A stretch of DNA of 64,000 nt. Source: Apostichopus japonicus (lineage: Eukaryota > Echinodermata > Holothuroidea > Aspidochirotida > Stichopodidae). Below, piece after piece: positions 11,914 through 27,237 of the stretch. Location: contig NC_092583.1 in NCBI RefSeq assembly GCF_037975245.1, positions 12,047,264 to 12,111,263 on the forward strand. Reading direction: 5' to 3'. A program made the position numbers and the translations under genes. The notes beneath the pieces were generated by a model. That model did no database searches. It was given only the letters and a program-made list of their open reading frames with translations, and was not told the DNA's origin. Positions within the stretch are counted from its first letter, which is position 1. Every line of letters begins with the position of its first letter.

Positions 11914-13060
11914 GTCACGTCTGTGATAATCTTATCACATTGCCCACTCTCTGTTTTAACAGAATCCGTACACATGGCTATAGCACCAGGAGGCGGTCGG
12001 TCGAACCAATTCGCTCTCAGCGACTTTATCACGCTATGTATTACTACCCGGGACTTCCATGTGAATACAAAATCTTGAGTAAAGACCTCTTGGCGGGTAT
12101 TATCGATTTATTCATATTCATTGGTCTATAATTAGCAAATGACGTCGACCCAAAAATATCCGAGTGGCGAACGTCAACAGAGGCAAAGGGGAACAAACAA
12201 TCTTGGAGGAATAAAGGGCATGTTAGTTTACGTTTTGCCATTTGGCCTATATATGAATGAATCAAATTCGTGTAACGAGATTTCTTATAACACAGTCGAT
12301 CTTATAAATTGTGAAAGTTGTACGTGTGTGCTCAGTTTCTTCTCATATGACCTTTGACATCATAAATTATAATATAATTTATTCTATATATATCATTAAA
12401 AATATCATCATCATCATTATCGTAAAAAAAAACAAATCTTCCTGGAAATTTTGGCCAAATAAAATAGTTTGCTAAAAACTTTGTGTCCATACTGATGAAC
12501 TGTAACCACCCAAAGGGAACTTCATTTTTGCTTTTGTTTGTTGATTTGTTTAGCAAAGTTAATGTTTTAGATCCCGTGCGACTGTCACTTTGAAAGTAAA
12601 ATGGTTGAAAAAGTGTCATCGTATAGAGAAACGTTCTTCGTAAACACCCAAACCCCCAAGATTACAATTAAAACATTACCTGTGTCTTCTTTGCTAACTT
12701 CAAAAACGATAAAACCACAAATAACGATATCCAAATTAGATATTGGCTTTGAAAATGTAGACCTAACTTTTTTATTCTATGAAAATGTTGATGTTTTAAG
12801 ATGCCTCTATTTTTTGTTTGTCCTATAAGAAACTGTAACAAGTTTTGTTTGCTATACTTGCTGTAACTGTATTCCAGATTTTAGAGATAGGTTACACCGT
12901 AAGCATGGTTAAAATGACTGTATATGACACAAGTATATAGAAGGCAGATGGACTTACTGGAGCATTAATAGACAAGACCTGATCTTTATCATATCAAATG
13001 GGGCTATATTCAAATAACTGATGTATATTTGTTTTATATTTCTCCTAAGCAGGACAAAGC
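11914..13060. other. intergenic, no gene seen
   Basis: AT-rich sequence. Overlapping frames of 60-95 codons on both strands show no recognisable domain and no splice context that I can support. Confidence 0.5.
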
Positions 13061-13300
13061 TTAAGCCCGGGTCACATCTGCGCGATTCAACACGCGATTC
13101 AACTCGCAATACAATTGAAGGTTGAATCGCGTAGTTAGACACGGGTATCAACTTGTTGCGCAATAAAAGTTGCGCCGTCGATTTGCAATAGAGCAATGTC
13201 CTAATCAGCGCAACTTCTCAGAAGCAACTTTTCTGATTCGCGTGATTTTAGTTGCGAGTTGAATCGCGTGTTGAATCGCGCAGATGTGACCCGGCCTTTA
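13061..13300. mobile_element. TTAA-type miniature inverted-repeat element
   Basis: A 43-base perfect inverted repeat occupies 13067-13109 and 13252-13294, starting CCGGGTCACATCTGCGCG inwards. The element is bounded by TTAA on the left (13061-13064) and TTTA on the right (13297-13300), consistent with a TTAA target site with one later change. TTAA duplications are typical of piggyBac-type elements. The interior is about 140 bases, has more GCGC/GATTCAAC motifs and no coding capacity. Arginine-rich short frames over the arms are artefacts. Confidence 0.75.
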
Positions 13301-13323
13301 GTGATGCAACAATTGTATATTGC

Positions 13324-13366
13324 GCCTTTTGTGCCAACTTATTATGTTGTAAGTTGGCACAAAGGT
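13324..13366. repeat. short inverted repeat next to the TTAA element
   Basis: CCTTTTGTGCCAACTTA (13325-13341) pairs with TAAGTTGGCACAAAGG (13350-13365), with one bulged T and a short loop. A third partial copy (CCTTTTGTGCCAA) lies near 13379-13391. Confidence 0.75.
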
Positions 13367-13436
13367 TCGCGGCATCACCCTTTTGTGCCAAATTCTATAT
13401 ATACATACGTACACATACACATATATATTTTTTATA

Positions 13437-13477
13437 TAGATGGACGGACAGACGGACGGACGAACGGACGGACGGAC

Positions 13478-13511
<34 letters not shown>

Positions 13512-13655
13512 ATGGACGGATGGATGGATCGATTAATGGACGGGCGGACGGACGGACGGACGGACGGACGGATGGAGGAATGGAGGGATGGACGGATGGA
13601 CAGACGGACGGATGGACGGATAGACGGATGGACGGATAGACGGATGAATGGTCTA
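13437..13655. repeat. (GGAC/GGAT)n tetranucleotide microsatellite
   Basis: About 210 bases of interleaved GGAC and GGAT units, with some AGAC/AGAT. It lies just outside the left arm of the large inverted repeat. The Met-Asp-Gly/Arg-Thr frames across it are repeat translation, not genes. Confidence 0.92.
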
Positions 13656-13689
13656 ATATCTATTCATGAATTGGAGGCCCTGCTGTCAA

Positions 13690-14574
13690 AGATTGATTAG
13701 TCTTACTACTTACTAATTGCCCATTAGTTTTGACATAACAAGAAATCACGTTTATTGTCAAAAAGAGTTTATATGATAATATTTTCATGTGAGGACAGGT
13801 AGTGTAACACACATGTGTCTAGTTTTTAGAATACTGTTTATATATTATACCATTGTATGTTGGTGCTTTCTGTAGAGCATGAACGCGTGAACTGAACACT
13901 ACTAAGTGAAAGAATAACATTGTATGAAATTTCCAGTACCTTTGTCAAGCCTTTTACAGTGAAGCAGGCATGTACAAAATATAACCTTTCAAGATTTCTG
14001 CCCAAGAGCTATAATGTTATTCCGAAATTACTCAATTTTGGTTTCTTATAAGTTATCATGAGCGATCAATTGCCTCCGGCGACTTTTTCCTTTATAATTT
14101 CTTTTTCTTCCCTTTTTTTCATTTAGCAAATTGTAATCAAAGGTCGGATACTGCTAGAAGCTTAAGACATTAGCCTTTTTTTAAGGGAATACTATTTACG
14201 TTATAACCTTGAAATAATGCCTGGAGTATTTTTGTTATGTTGCCTTGTTCTGATAAATTTCAACCGAAAGATATTAAGCCAAAGAAATAAATAATTAAAA
14301 AACATTTCCTTAAAACATCTACGAAAGTAGCTCACAATAAATTAAGAAATGATATGTATATTATTTGTTACCAAATTATGGACAGGTACTCGGGTGTTAT
14401 ATCACTATAAACGATTTTGGTGTCATTCTGTTAAAGTTGAAGACGTCATAACGTCAGTCGTTGACTTGGACTGTTTACTCGTGCATGGAGAAGGCCACGA
14501 AAGTTTCATGTAGTACACTCTTATAAGTGAGGCTATTCGTAGTATTACACTCACACATATACACAAACACACAT

Positions 14575-14614
<40 letters not shown>

Positions 14615-15172
14615 TGCCGATTGAGTTGATGTAGCAGTTTGTCAATAACTTAATTATGTTACATTGTTACATCAATCATTGTCTTAACAACATCATTTCA
14701 TTAGTTCTAATATTTTGTCTAGCATAAGACTTTTCGCCTACCAGACTAAATCGTGAACATTCCATCTACTTTAATGAAGCCATAATATTGCAAGATTTTC
14801 GAATTTTGCTCATGATTATAAATTAAAACGTATACGCTGACACGCAATAATTACATATATCAATCTTTTTGCATATTTTGTGTCGGTTAATACGAGGGAA
14901 AATCTGTGAGCATGTATATACGAGCATATTGAGATATATAGCTATTAACCATAACTAAAAAAAAAGCGAAAAATATAAAAGGATTTTAATCTACATAAAT
15001 TTGATTGAGGAAAACATTTAAATTGTCATAGCATGAACATGATGCCTAAAGGCCTTTCTATACTCCTGCGTTAATCATTCGTTCCATAAAACGTCGATGG
15101 AAAACGAGGAACGGTTATCATGCCAAATCAAATTCTTCTTTAATTAAGAACATGATCATGTTTTCGTGGCTT
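13690..15172. repeat. left arm of a large inverted repeat
   Basis: This segment matches the reverse complement of 20652-22255 along its whole length. Shared blocks include AGTCTTACTACTTA at the outer end, GACATAACAAGAAATCACG, CTTAAGACATTAGC, GTACTCGGGTGTTATATCAC, a TA tract at the same relative position (14579-14612), TGCTGCCGATTGAGTTGAT and TTCTTCTTTAATTAAGAACATGA near the inner end. The left arm has a roughly 50-base insertion near 15072-15125. No coding capacity was recognised. It could be two opposite copies of one repeat, or long inverted ends of a larger element. Confidence 0.9.
14579..14612. repeat. (TA)n microsatellite inside the left arm
   Basis: About 34 bases of TA at the position homologous to the longer TA tract in the right arm (21168-21300). 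Confidence 0.95.
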
Positions 15173-18100
15173 TGCAGTCTATCTCGATTACCTTACAGCC
15201 TAATTGCAGTACTTAGATTAACCTTTGTCTCAACTTTTTTTGCCCCTCTCACTTTAAATTCATTGAAGCAATTCCCAACAATAATCTACTTTGGCTATAT
15301 TCAATAAAAAAAATATATAAAAAAAATACAACTTTTTAAAAATGTACTTTCGAGAGATTTTGAATCTCCAAGTTATTCCCTGACGGTTTGACTTTTTTTT
15401 TTGTAAATTTAAAAATGAAATAGTTAAAGTGAAGGCATTGCTATATACTGTTGATATTTTGTTTTGTTTAGAATAACTGACCATTCTTTCCACTCTCTAG
15501 CATATTTTGAGGGCACTAACCGGACGAACTTTTCAATACGTATTCTCAAAAAGACAAAAAAACAAAAACAAAAAAACATTATCTGTAAGTTTAAAAGACG
15601 AATCGACTAACACTGTTGGGTATATTTAGTACGTTGACCTGAGCCAACTTTTTGCTACACGCAACAAACAATATTTAAGTTTACCAATAAACATTCTTAG
15701 CATACCTCCATGTCGAGAATACGAGCGGTATTAACCCTTGGCCTATTTGCAACTTGACGTACTACACTGGCTAATTAAAAATTTGCCACAGACCTATTTC
15801 ACGAGAGAATGTTTACAAATACCAATATTCAATGTCAAGCCAGCATGCTATATGGAATACCATAAGGGTAACGTACGGGTTGAAAAACACGTGGTCATCC
15901 GGGGAAACATTATCATCTCCTTTAATGGTTCCGATCGAAACACTTGATTTCTACCATGTCCATCATTGAGAAAGTTCGCGGGTGATTTACCTGATTTATA
16001 TAGATATGCGTAAGTTAATTTCCCTGTTGATGTGAAATGTATACTACACTGGTTATCGACACATTGGAATAACAATTAACGCCTAGTCTGGTTTGTTCGT
16101 TACTTTGACTTATATTCGTTAGAGACAGTAAAGAGGATGGGAGTTTCGTGGCCAATAAACGGTATGACTTTGTTTACTGAGGACTACCCATGTACCCCAT
16201 TGGTAATAGCAGTTCCTCATTATAACACCCCCTTGAGCCCCAAGAAACCATATACTTTTCTCATTACCCCCTCTCTCTCCCCTTCCCCTTCCCCCTCCGT
16301 ATTAACTTTGCAGGGATTAGAGTTAGGAGAAAGTTAGGAGAAAGTCGCTCGTTACTTGCAGTTATTAATAGCATTATTGATCGTTCTTTCCTGTTGGCAC
16401 CTTTCTTTGAACACATATTTAATTCACATAGCACAAGGAGAATAAACTTGACCTGTCTTATACCAATAAACAAGAGTTCCAGTTTGTTTTTGTATCGACA
16501 ATCTGTCTAAAAGGTAATTAAAATATGTAGTTATTTCCACGTGGCTGAGCTTTAACCTGTCTCGAAAAGAACTTATTGTATCCAATCTTAAATTTGTGAC
16601 TTGATAAAAAAAAACGTCATTTTGACATGCACGACCAAAACTGAAGGAAATTAAGCAAATTAAGATACTAAAAATATCTTGTGTGCGGTCAACGAAAATC
16701 ACAACGCAACCGTTGTTCTATTCTCCTTCCAAGTGATCAACGTAGCTAATGTTACATGTGTAAAGAAATGTTATTTTATTCGATAGACTAAAATCATAGG
16801 TTTGTTAACCTAAACACATTCATCGTACAAACATACTTGAATTAGAACACACACAAAAAAGAGAACAAAACTGGTATAAAAATGGCCTCCAAAATGCTAT
16901 ATAACGGTACTGAGTTTACTGCATATACTTGAGACGAAGAATTGAACTCATCTACCTAAGATAGCCAACTAACCGTGAACACATATCTGTCAAGACTCCA
17001 GTACATATACAGATACAGAGAGAGAGAGAGAGAGTATGGACAAGAAACATAATTAACACGTTACCACGGTATAGTGTACAGAAGATGTCTACAGATGTGT
17101 TTACGCCAAGACACGCCCCTTCAATCAACCAATCAGAAACTGGTTGGACAAACAAGTCTCAATGGATTTTTCTCGCTCCAAAGCAAGTTAAGAATAAATC
17201 GAAATAGCTCTCTCTTACTTAGCTGGTTTAATGTCAACGTATATGCTGGGTTTTTTTTTTCTAATAAAAAAACAAATATAAGGAAAAAAACCACAACATT
17301 ATTGAGGGGAACAGTACAAAAACTCAGTTACACGTTGAATCACTTTTTCTGACGAACTTCTGTTTTATTTTATTTTTGGCTATAGTCTACCTCTCGATAT
17401 ATCATCATCATCATCATTCGATGGTGTTTTTGAGTTTTTTGCTTGTGGTTTTGGTTATTTCGCTGCTGATCTTTGGCTCTTATTCAATACCATGTGTGTA
17501 CACAACGTATATTACTCATCGCCAAAATGTGTATACTATTCACGTAAGCTAATCCATGGATTGGGTATGTAGGTTTAACCCACGCCTCGTCATCTCAATA
17601 TTGGTATATAATCATCGAGCTCTTTGGAGAAATTGTCAACGGATCTGGTTGAAGACAAAAGTCATTTAATTGAGAGAAGGAAAAAAACAAAACAAAAGTT
17701 ACTTCGTGGCGAACTCATCTCCATCTATCTCTATCTATATCGCTGCCTCTCTAAACCACCTCTATCTCTCTCAACCTCTCACACAAACACATTCTCTTTC
17801 TCTCTCACGACGGTACATGCATTTTGGGAATATTAATAACTTCAAAACTTACCGAAGGAACGTGAAGCTGCCGATCTGCGGCGGTAAGTATTCTATTAAA
17901 AAAAATAACAATTAAGAATTCATAAAATTAAGTTAAAAAATTAGAAGAAAAAAATTAGAATTTTTTTTGAAGGTTGTAGGTAAGTTGGACCTTCGTGATG
18001 GTAGTTCTATGTTAGTGATGGTACGTATATGTACCGTTTGCGGTTCTTTCTTTAACAGTGTACTGACTATATCCTAATTGAATTGTGTGTGAAACGTTAA

Positions 18101-18739
18101 TGTTACTCGTTTTACACAACCAATTTGAATGGACATTAATGTTCAAACGTTCGATAGTCCTATCTATTTGGGTCTCGTACTGTATTAAGTTAGATTAGAT
18201 ATGCATTCTTTCCTCGAAGGAACTAGGGATACGGAATGTGGGGGTGAGGTGAGGGTGGGGACGATCAGGCGGGGGGAGGGGGGCGAAATGACGACTATCG
18301 TTGCGTGTTATACCCTTCAAAATTCTCTTCTGTACTGTGTCTTCAAACTTATCAAATCTATGTTAAAATTACATCTATATTGATATTAGTAAAAAACATA
18401 CCTATATGAAGGTACGTTATACTGTATGCTTTATGAAAGATATATCGCGTTTTGTAGATTATCCTCCATATTTTATCCTAAATGTTTTATTCCTTTTACT
18501 TTGTTGAATGAAAGTGGCCTTTTTTGTTTTTGTTTAGCTTCGAATATGTTTCATTCTAATCGCGAGTTCACTATTATGATAATTAATCATTAATTAAGCA
18601 AACTTGAAAAGAGGAGGGGCAACTATCTGGCACTATTTAGCATTTGATACCCTTTCTATTTCCCACTCACTATCCACCATAAAAATAACATTTTCATATT
18701 TTTGCTTAAATATTTTTTCATACCATTTGTCTCTGTTTT
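15173..18739. other. spacer of the large inverted repeat, part 1: no gene seen
   Basis: AT-rich sequence with short C/T-rich patches (e.g. 16266-16300, 17710-17810), a GA tract at 17016-17033 and a G-rich block at 18239-18290. Frames reach about 92 codons with no domain, transposase or reverse-transcriptase motif. Confidence 0.5.
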
Positions 18740-19135
18740 TTTCATCCTTCTCGTCCATGTTTTGTTTTGTTGCCATTTCATATCCTTTTTTCTTGATTTA
18801 TCGTTTTTTGTTTGTTTTCATGTCTATAAATGTCCATGTTCTCGCTATGTCTCTTTGTGTTTACGTATTTGTTGGACATGTATCTGTCCATGTCTTTTTT
18901 CCATGACATTTCTGTCTATCTCTTCTTTCTAATTTTCCTTCCCATCTTATCTAGTCCATGTAATTCCTGGTAATGTCCTAAGTTCACGATATGTATTTCT
19001 TCATTGTTTCTTAGTCATTTTCTTCCTCATATGATCTTGTCCATCATATCTTCTTGTCCACCTTCGTCTCATTTCCCTGTGTCAATATTTTATATTGTCC
19101 ATATCTTCTTGAACATGTCGCCTTTGTCTTTGTTA
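18740..19135. repeat. pyrimidine-rich degenerate tandem region
   Basis: Irregular repeats of TGTCCAT and TCTTCTT-type words on the + strand, such as GTCCATGTTTTG, TGTCCATGTTCTC, TGTCCATGTC, TTGTCCATCATATCTTC and TTGTCCATATCTTCTTG. Phenylalanine/serine-rich frames here reflect base composition. Confidence 0.5.
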
Positions 19136-19167
19136 CAATGACAATTCCCACAATTACTGTAACGGTA

Positions 19168-19345
<178 letters not shown>

Positions 19346-19807
19346 CAATACTTTTTCATTAAGATCGCTGTATGTATTTGACTGCCATAGGTGACAAGAT
19401 AGGGAACAGTTATTTTATTGGGTATCACAATCAACTAGACATTAGCACCTTCAATATTCCTCGGGGTAAAAAGCTCTACTCTTAAGCCGTTTAGAACAAT
19501 ATGAATTAAGATAATATTTTCGCCCAAACTAACATTTGGATCAAGACATCTAAAAGCGTAATATACCTATACGATCGCGGTAAAAAAAACACTTATCTCT
19601 CCTCCCCCCCCCCAAAAAAACAGGAAGTTCTTTGAAACTAATTGACTACCCTCTAAGAAGCATTGTGACTCACAGCAGTATGACATAACAACAAGATGTC
19701 TCATTGACATCAGTAAAATTAGTCATGATATAAGCCCTATATAAGATATATTAGTGAAGAAAATTACAGAAGAACATTTGGCGTGATACGCATGGATATT
19801 CTTCGGA

Positions 19808-19823
19808 GGGGGGGGGGGGGGGG
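19808..19823. repeat. G16 homopolymer
   Basis: Sixteen consecutive G on the + strand, at the left edge of the degenerate repeat field. Confidence 0.9.
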
Positions 19824-19849
19824 CTGCGTAACGTAGTTCACGCTGTCAT

Positions 19850-20560
19850 TCAGTAATATTGAATGCGATTGAAATGTTTCTCGAGTCACATTCAATGCTC
19901 TATTGAATTCAACTGCATTCTTTTGAATGCAATCAAATACTGCGGCATGCAGTTGTATGTGATTAAATACTATCGAATGAATTGTAACACTGTCAAATGC
20001 AACTGTATTATGTGATTGAATGTTGTAGAATGCAATCAAATACTGCCAATTACAATTAGATGTGATTGTACACTATGTAATACAATGCGATTGGATACTA
20101 TCGAATGCAATCAAATACAATTGTATGCGATAATATACTCTTAAATGCAATGAAATAGGCCCACTGATAAATACAATATACTATCGAATGCAGTCAAATA
20201 CTGCCAAACGCAATTGTATCCGACTTAATTCTTTCGAATGCAATCAAATACTGGCAAATACAATTGTATGCAATAGTATACTCTTATATGCAATGATATA
20301 GGCCCACTGCTAAATACAATATACTATCGAATGCAATAAAATACTGCTAAACGCAATTGTATCCGATTTAATATACTATCGAATGCCAATCCCGAAACTG
20401 CCAAATACAAATAATATGCAAGTGAGTACCATAGAATGCAATGTAAATACTGCTCACTTTGATTTCTTCAGTACCGCTTAAGGAAATTGAACATATACTC
20501 TTGAAAAGCGATTGAATGCAATCAAATGCTATTAAATGCTTTTAATTCGATTATATATGA
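19850..20560. repeat. degenerate minisatellite with 143-base higher-order unit
   Basis: Built from variants of AATACTATCGAATGCAATCAA and CAAATACAATTGTATGCG, spaced roughly 20-25 bases. A higher-order repeat is visible: GGCCCACTG at 20158 and again at 20301 (period 143), with TAAATACAATATACTATCGA after each. No coding function is apparent. Confidence 0.8.
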
Positions 20561-20651
20561 CTACATAAGTATCAAAACTACCCTCTGACTGTCAGTAAAC
20601 TAACCAATGTTATTAAGTTGTATAACGTGAGGAGTGACAAGTGAAACACTG

Positions 20652-21164
20652 AGCCACGGAAACATATTCATGTTCTTAATTAAAGAAGAATGTGATTTTA
20701 TGGAACCCAGGAGTATAGAGAGGCCTTTGGGCATCATGTTCATGCAATGACAATTTAAACGTTATCCTCAATCAATTGATGTAGATTAAAATCCTTTTAT
20801 ACTTTTTAAATTTTTTGTTTTAGATATCGTTAATAGGTCTCTCGATATGCTCGTATATACATGCTCACACGTTTTGCTATTTCTTTCGTCTTAACCGACA
20901 CAAAATAATGCAAAAAGATTGATATATGTAATTATTACGTGTCAGCGTATACGTTTTAATTTATAATCATGAGGGGAAAAAAAATGAAAATCTTGCAATA
21001 TTATGGCTTCATTAAAATAGATGGAATGTTCACAATTTAGTCTGGTAGGCGAAAAGTCTTATGCTAGACAAAAGATAGGAACTAATTAAAATGATGTTGT
21101 TAAGAGAATGATTGATATAACATAATTTCGTTATTGCCAAACTGCCATATCAACTCAATCGGCA

Positions 21165-21221
<57 letters not shown>

Positions 21222-21223
21222 GA

Positions 21224-21316
<93 letters not shown>

Positions 21317-22255
21317 GGTATATGTGTGAGTGTCATAATACGAATAGCCTCACTTACAAGAGTACATGAAACTTTCGTGGCCTTTGTGGGTCAAGTGGCA
21401 TCCTCCACGAGTAAACAACATGACGAGAAATTCTAAGTTATGACGTCTTCAACTTTAACAGAATGACACCAAAAGCGTTTATAGTGATATAACACCCGAG
21501 TACCTGTCCATAATTTGATAACAAATAATATACATAACATTCCCTAATTTATTACGAGCTACTTTCGAAGAAGTTTTATGGAAATGTAGTTTTATTTATT
21601 TTTATTTGGGGGCTTAATATCTTTCGGTGAAAATTTATCACAACAAGGCAACATAACAAATATACTCCGGGCATGATTTCAAGGTTAAAACGTAAATAGA
21701 ATTCCCTTAAAAAAAAGCTAATGTCTTAAGCTTCTAGCAGTATCCGACCTTTGATTACTATTTGCTAAATGAACAAAAAGGAAGAATAATAAAAAAGAAA
21801 TTATATATATAGGAAAAAGTCGCCGGAGGCAATTGATCGCTCATGATAACTTATAAGAAACAAAAGTTGAGTTATTTCTTGAAATACGTGTTGATAAAGG
21901 GTGAAAGGATGAAACTATCGGAATAACATGATAGCTATTGGGCAGAAATCAATTCCTGAAAGGCTATAATTTGTGCATGCCTGCTTCGCTGTAAAAGGCT
22001 TGACAAAGATACTGGAAATTTCATACAATGTTATTCTTTCACTTATGAGTGTTCAGTTCACGCGTTCATGCTTACAGAAAGCACCAACATACAATAGTAT
22101 ATTTAATATACACAGTTAAAAAAAATTTAAAAACAGGCACGTGTGTGTTACACTACCTGTCCTCACATGAAAATACTATCATTATAAACACTTTTTGACA
22201 ATAAACGTGATTTCTTGTTATGTCAAAACTAATAAGCAATTATTAAGTAGTAAGA
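20652..22255. repeat. right arm of the large inverted repeat
   Basis: Reverse-complement counterpart of 13690-15172. Its inner end is near GCCACGGAAACAT (20653) and its outer end near TAGTAAGACTTATC (22245-22258), where it runs into the (TCTA)n tract. It lacks the roughly 50-base insertion of the left arm but has a longer TA tract, 21168-21300, followed by (TG)n. Divergence is a mix of substitutions and small indels, so the duplication is not recent. Confidence 0.9.
21168..21316. repeat. compound (TA)n-(TG)n microsatellite inside the right arm
   Basis: TA dinucleotides with ATACAT and AATGAG interruptions, ending in about eight TG units. Confidence 0.95.
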
Positions 22256-23187
<932 letters not shown>

Positions 23188-25142
23188 GCATAAATTAGTG
23201 ACAACGTCACCACCAATAACAACCCACCACTGCCATCAACAGCATCAACATTCCCACCAACACTGCTGACCAAAAAAAAAAAAAACATTCCCACTCAATC
23301 CCTGCTCTTTTTTCTTTCTGGATAAGCAGCAAACTTTCTCAGGTTTTTGTAAAAGTTCTGTTAAACAGTTGGCATTTAATTAAGCGTATCTGAGAGGGTG
23401 GGGATAAATTCATTTGTAAAACGTAATCAGCTGTTTGTAAATTACATCTAAGCGTGTGGTTCTGTTGTTATAGGTAGACGCTATAAACATAATTAGTGTA
23501 GCGTTGTAATCAACTGTACTATCATTATAAAAACAAAATGAATGAAAACAAACGACGATTCCTCCTTTTTCTTCTCCCTTTTCTGTCATAAAAATTATTT
23601 ATTTATCTGACTTTTATTAGTATTCTTCTGTACCTCAATATTAAAAGCAAAAAAAAAACACATATCCCCCCTCCAATCTAATTCCAACGAAGTTTGACAC
23701 GTTCCTGTTTTGAACAGAAAAATAAAAAACCCCTTTCGAAAAAGATTTATTAACGAGAGATGTCAAAGTATTTCTTATCAACTACATCTCTACAACGTCA
23801 CCCTTTTAGGAGACCAGTGATACTAATCACTACGATTTGAATGTCATTTGATAACCATATCTGATCCACAGAGGGAACAGGTATTCCAATCAAGGGCCAG
23901 TTTATTTCTCAAAGTAGAAACGATCAAGGTCTTTAAAAAAAAAAACTAAAAAAACTAAAAAAAAACACTCAAATCTATAGAAATCTCTTTAATTCCGCTA
24001 ATCCTTCAGGTAACTCAAAGGCTGTGTAGTTCATATAATCTCTGTGATCTTTGAAAGGTAGAAATAAGGTGTCGGTATAAATCCTTGTAGGTAAAAATAT
24101 CTAGTTTGTAGGTCAGCGAAAAGCTCAAAGAAAAACCCCTCCGCCTGTCTTGTGCAAGTTCCCTTTTTAAAAGTGACGATGATTATGAGAAGCAAACTAA
24201 TATAAAAACGGCTGAAGTTGAAGTCTAGCAAGAACCAAAATGAGGTAATTTTGTTTTGATACTTTAAAAAAAAAAAAACAAACAAACAAACAAGAAACCA
24301 AAGAAACATCGGGGCGCATATATGTTTCTAAATCATCGGTAAGAGAAAAATAGTTGATAAACATGAAAAAAACCAAAAAACAAACAAAGTTTTGCTCGAC
24401 TTTCAAATATTAAATATTCCTTTAAAAGAGACGCAAAATAAATTTACTTCCTGTTTACATGCAAGAATAAGAACATAGATATAGTAAACAAAACAACAAA
24501 AATATTTACCAGAATGTCGTCACTTATAGGCTATCTATTCTTTATTTGCTACGATTTCTAGTTTCTTCGAAACACTGTAAGTGCATCCATCAAGAAGACT
24601 ATGAATACCCTAAACACAGTTAGTCCATATACCAGGGGCCATCAGTGACATGTTTTTTTCTTCTTGCTTTCTTTATTGCAAATATCTTAATTGAAGGTGT
24701 CATTATTTGACTATTGTCTTTAAATGGAATGAGTTTTGGCTCAAAAAAAAAGGGGAAAAAAGATGTCGTTTTCCCGTTCCTGTTATCCTGATTATTTTCT
24801 TAAATGCATATAACCACTTGGTAAAAATCCTTTTTGGGGTATAATACCCTCCTTTGGGACATTTCAGATAACATTTCTCAAGATGGCTCTAGTAAAGTAG
24901 GCCTCTCTCTTCCTCTTTCCATCCCTTTCCTAAACTATTCTCTTCTTTATCAAGACAACCTAAAATGTTTGCCAACAGCAAATTCCTAGTCACAATTTTC
25001 TTAATTGCCCAGCGACTATGGAAGTTAACTGCCGGGATTTCGTTTTCCAGTTAAAAAGGGGAAATATGGCTTGGGGTTCTTTTAATTGTTCAAAAACAAA
25101 GCCGGAGAAAAAGACAAGAGTGCTAACTCTTTGATAGGGTTG
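23188..25142. other. intergenic, no gene seen
   Basis: AT-rich sequence with A runs near 23272, 23648, 23936 and 24266. No gene recognised. Confidence 0.55.
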
Positions 25143-25182
25143 ACTGTCCAGTGGATATCATTACTGTCCAGTGGATATCATT
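25143..25182. repeat. perfect 20-bp tandem duplication
   Basis: ACTGTCCAGTGGATATCATT occurs twice head to tail (25143-25162 and 25163-25182). Confidence 0.95.
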
Positions 25183-25207
25183 TCACCTTTTCCTTTGTAC
25201 CAAAAAA

Positions 25208-25291
25208 AAAGCAAGCAAGCATTCAAGATAGCAAGCAAGCAAGCTAGCAAGCTAGCAAGCTAGCAAGCAAGCAAACAAGAAAGAAAGAAAG
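25208..25291. repeat. (AAGC)n / (AAGA)n tetranucleotide repeat
   Basis: Interspersed AAGC and TAGC units followed by a few AAGA units. Confidence 0.85.
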
Positions 25292-25649
25292 TATATTTTG
25301 TATATTAACGTGTATTAACGTATATATTGTATAACGCCTGCAGATTACATATTATTGTGATTCCCGTGTAGTGGACCTATATTAATACGTGGATGTATAC
25401 AATTCCCTAAAGTAAAAATAAACCTTTGCTCTGTGTATGACTGTGTATTAATTTTATGAATGTAGAACATTAAACTCCCATGAAGCATTATTCCGCTATG
25501 GTATACGTAAACATGGATTGTTCTCACAATAACTTGTCACAACGTTTGTCTGTCTGCATGTGGTCTGTCAAAGTGTCTGTGATAAATAGTTACATTCTTG
25601 TACCCAGCTATGCTCATGAAAAAAAAATGGGACAGAATTAAAAAATATC

Positions 25650-26035
25650 TAAAGTCGGATTTCAGATATTGAAAATTTAATTACAGATATCTGAATTAGA
25701 GTTGAGATATCTGAAATTGAATTGAGATAACGATATCTAAAATTAGTAATAGATATCTGAATATCAATTACAGATACCTGAAATTGAACTAAGAAATATC
25801 ATTGGAATGACTTTGAATTGAAATGGAATATACTTTGAAATGGCTATCCGAAATTGACATTTAACACTGGAGTGAAATATATTTAAAATCAATTTCACAC
25901 ACACAAATGATCTACAAGTTGGAAGGTATACTTGAAATATAGCAAAAAACTGAAGATATTAAATATTGCATGCCAGATGCCTAAACTTGAATTAAAGATA
26001 TCTTAATTTGAAATAGACATTGAAAATGGAGATTT
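25650..26035. repeat. degenerate AGATATCTGAAATTGA repeat field
   Basis: Loosely periodic repeats of AGATATCTGAA(A/T)T(T/A)GAATT over about 380 bases, decaying to the right. No gene. Confidence 0.6.
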
Positions 26036-26045
26036 ACCCTCCCAA

Positions 26046-26074
26046 CCCCCCCCCCCCCCCACACACACACACAA
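26046..26074. repeat. C15-(AC)7 compound tract
   Basis: Fifteen C followed directly by seven AC units. Confidence 0.9.
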
Positions 26075-26813
<739 letters not shown>

Positions 26814-26875
26814 GGTTGGTTGGCGTCTATCTTGGCGCAGAGTGCTCTATGGCTATGTCCAGTGGACAGAGCGGG

Positions 26876-27237
<362 letters not shown>

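Noticed and set aside
25208-25291. CRISPR-like or other spaced repeat array
   Set aside because: Simple AAGC/TAGC tetranucleotide repeat. No spacer structure anywhere in the window, and the DNA is eukaryotic in character.
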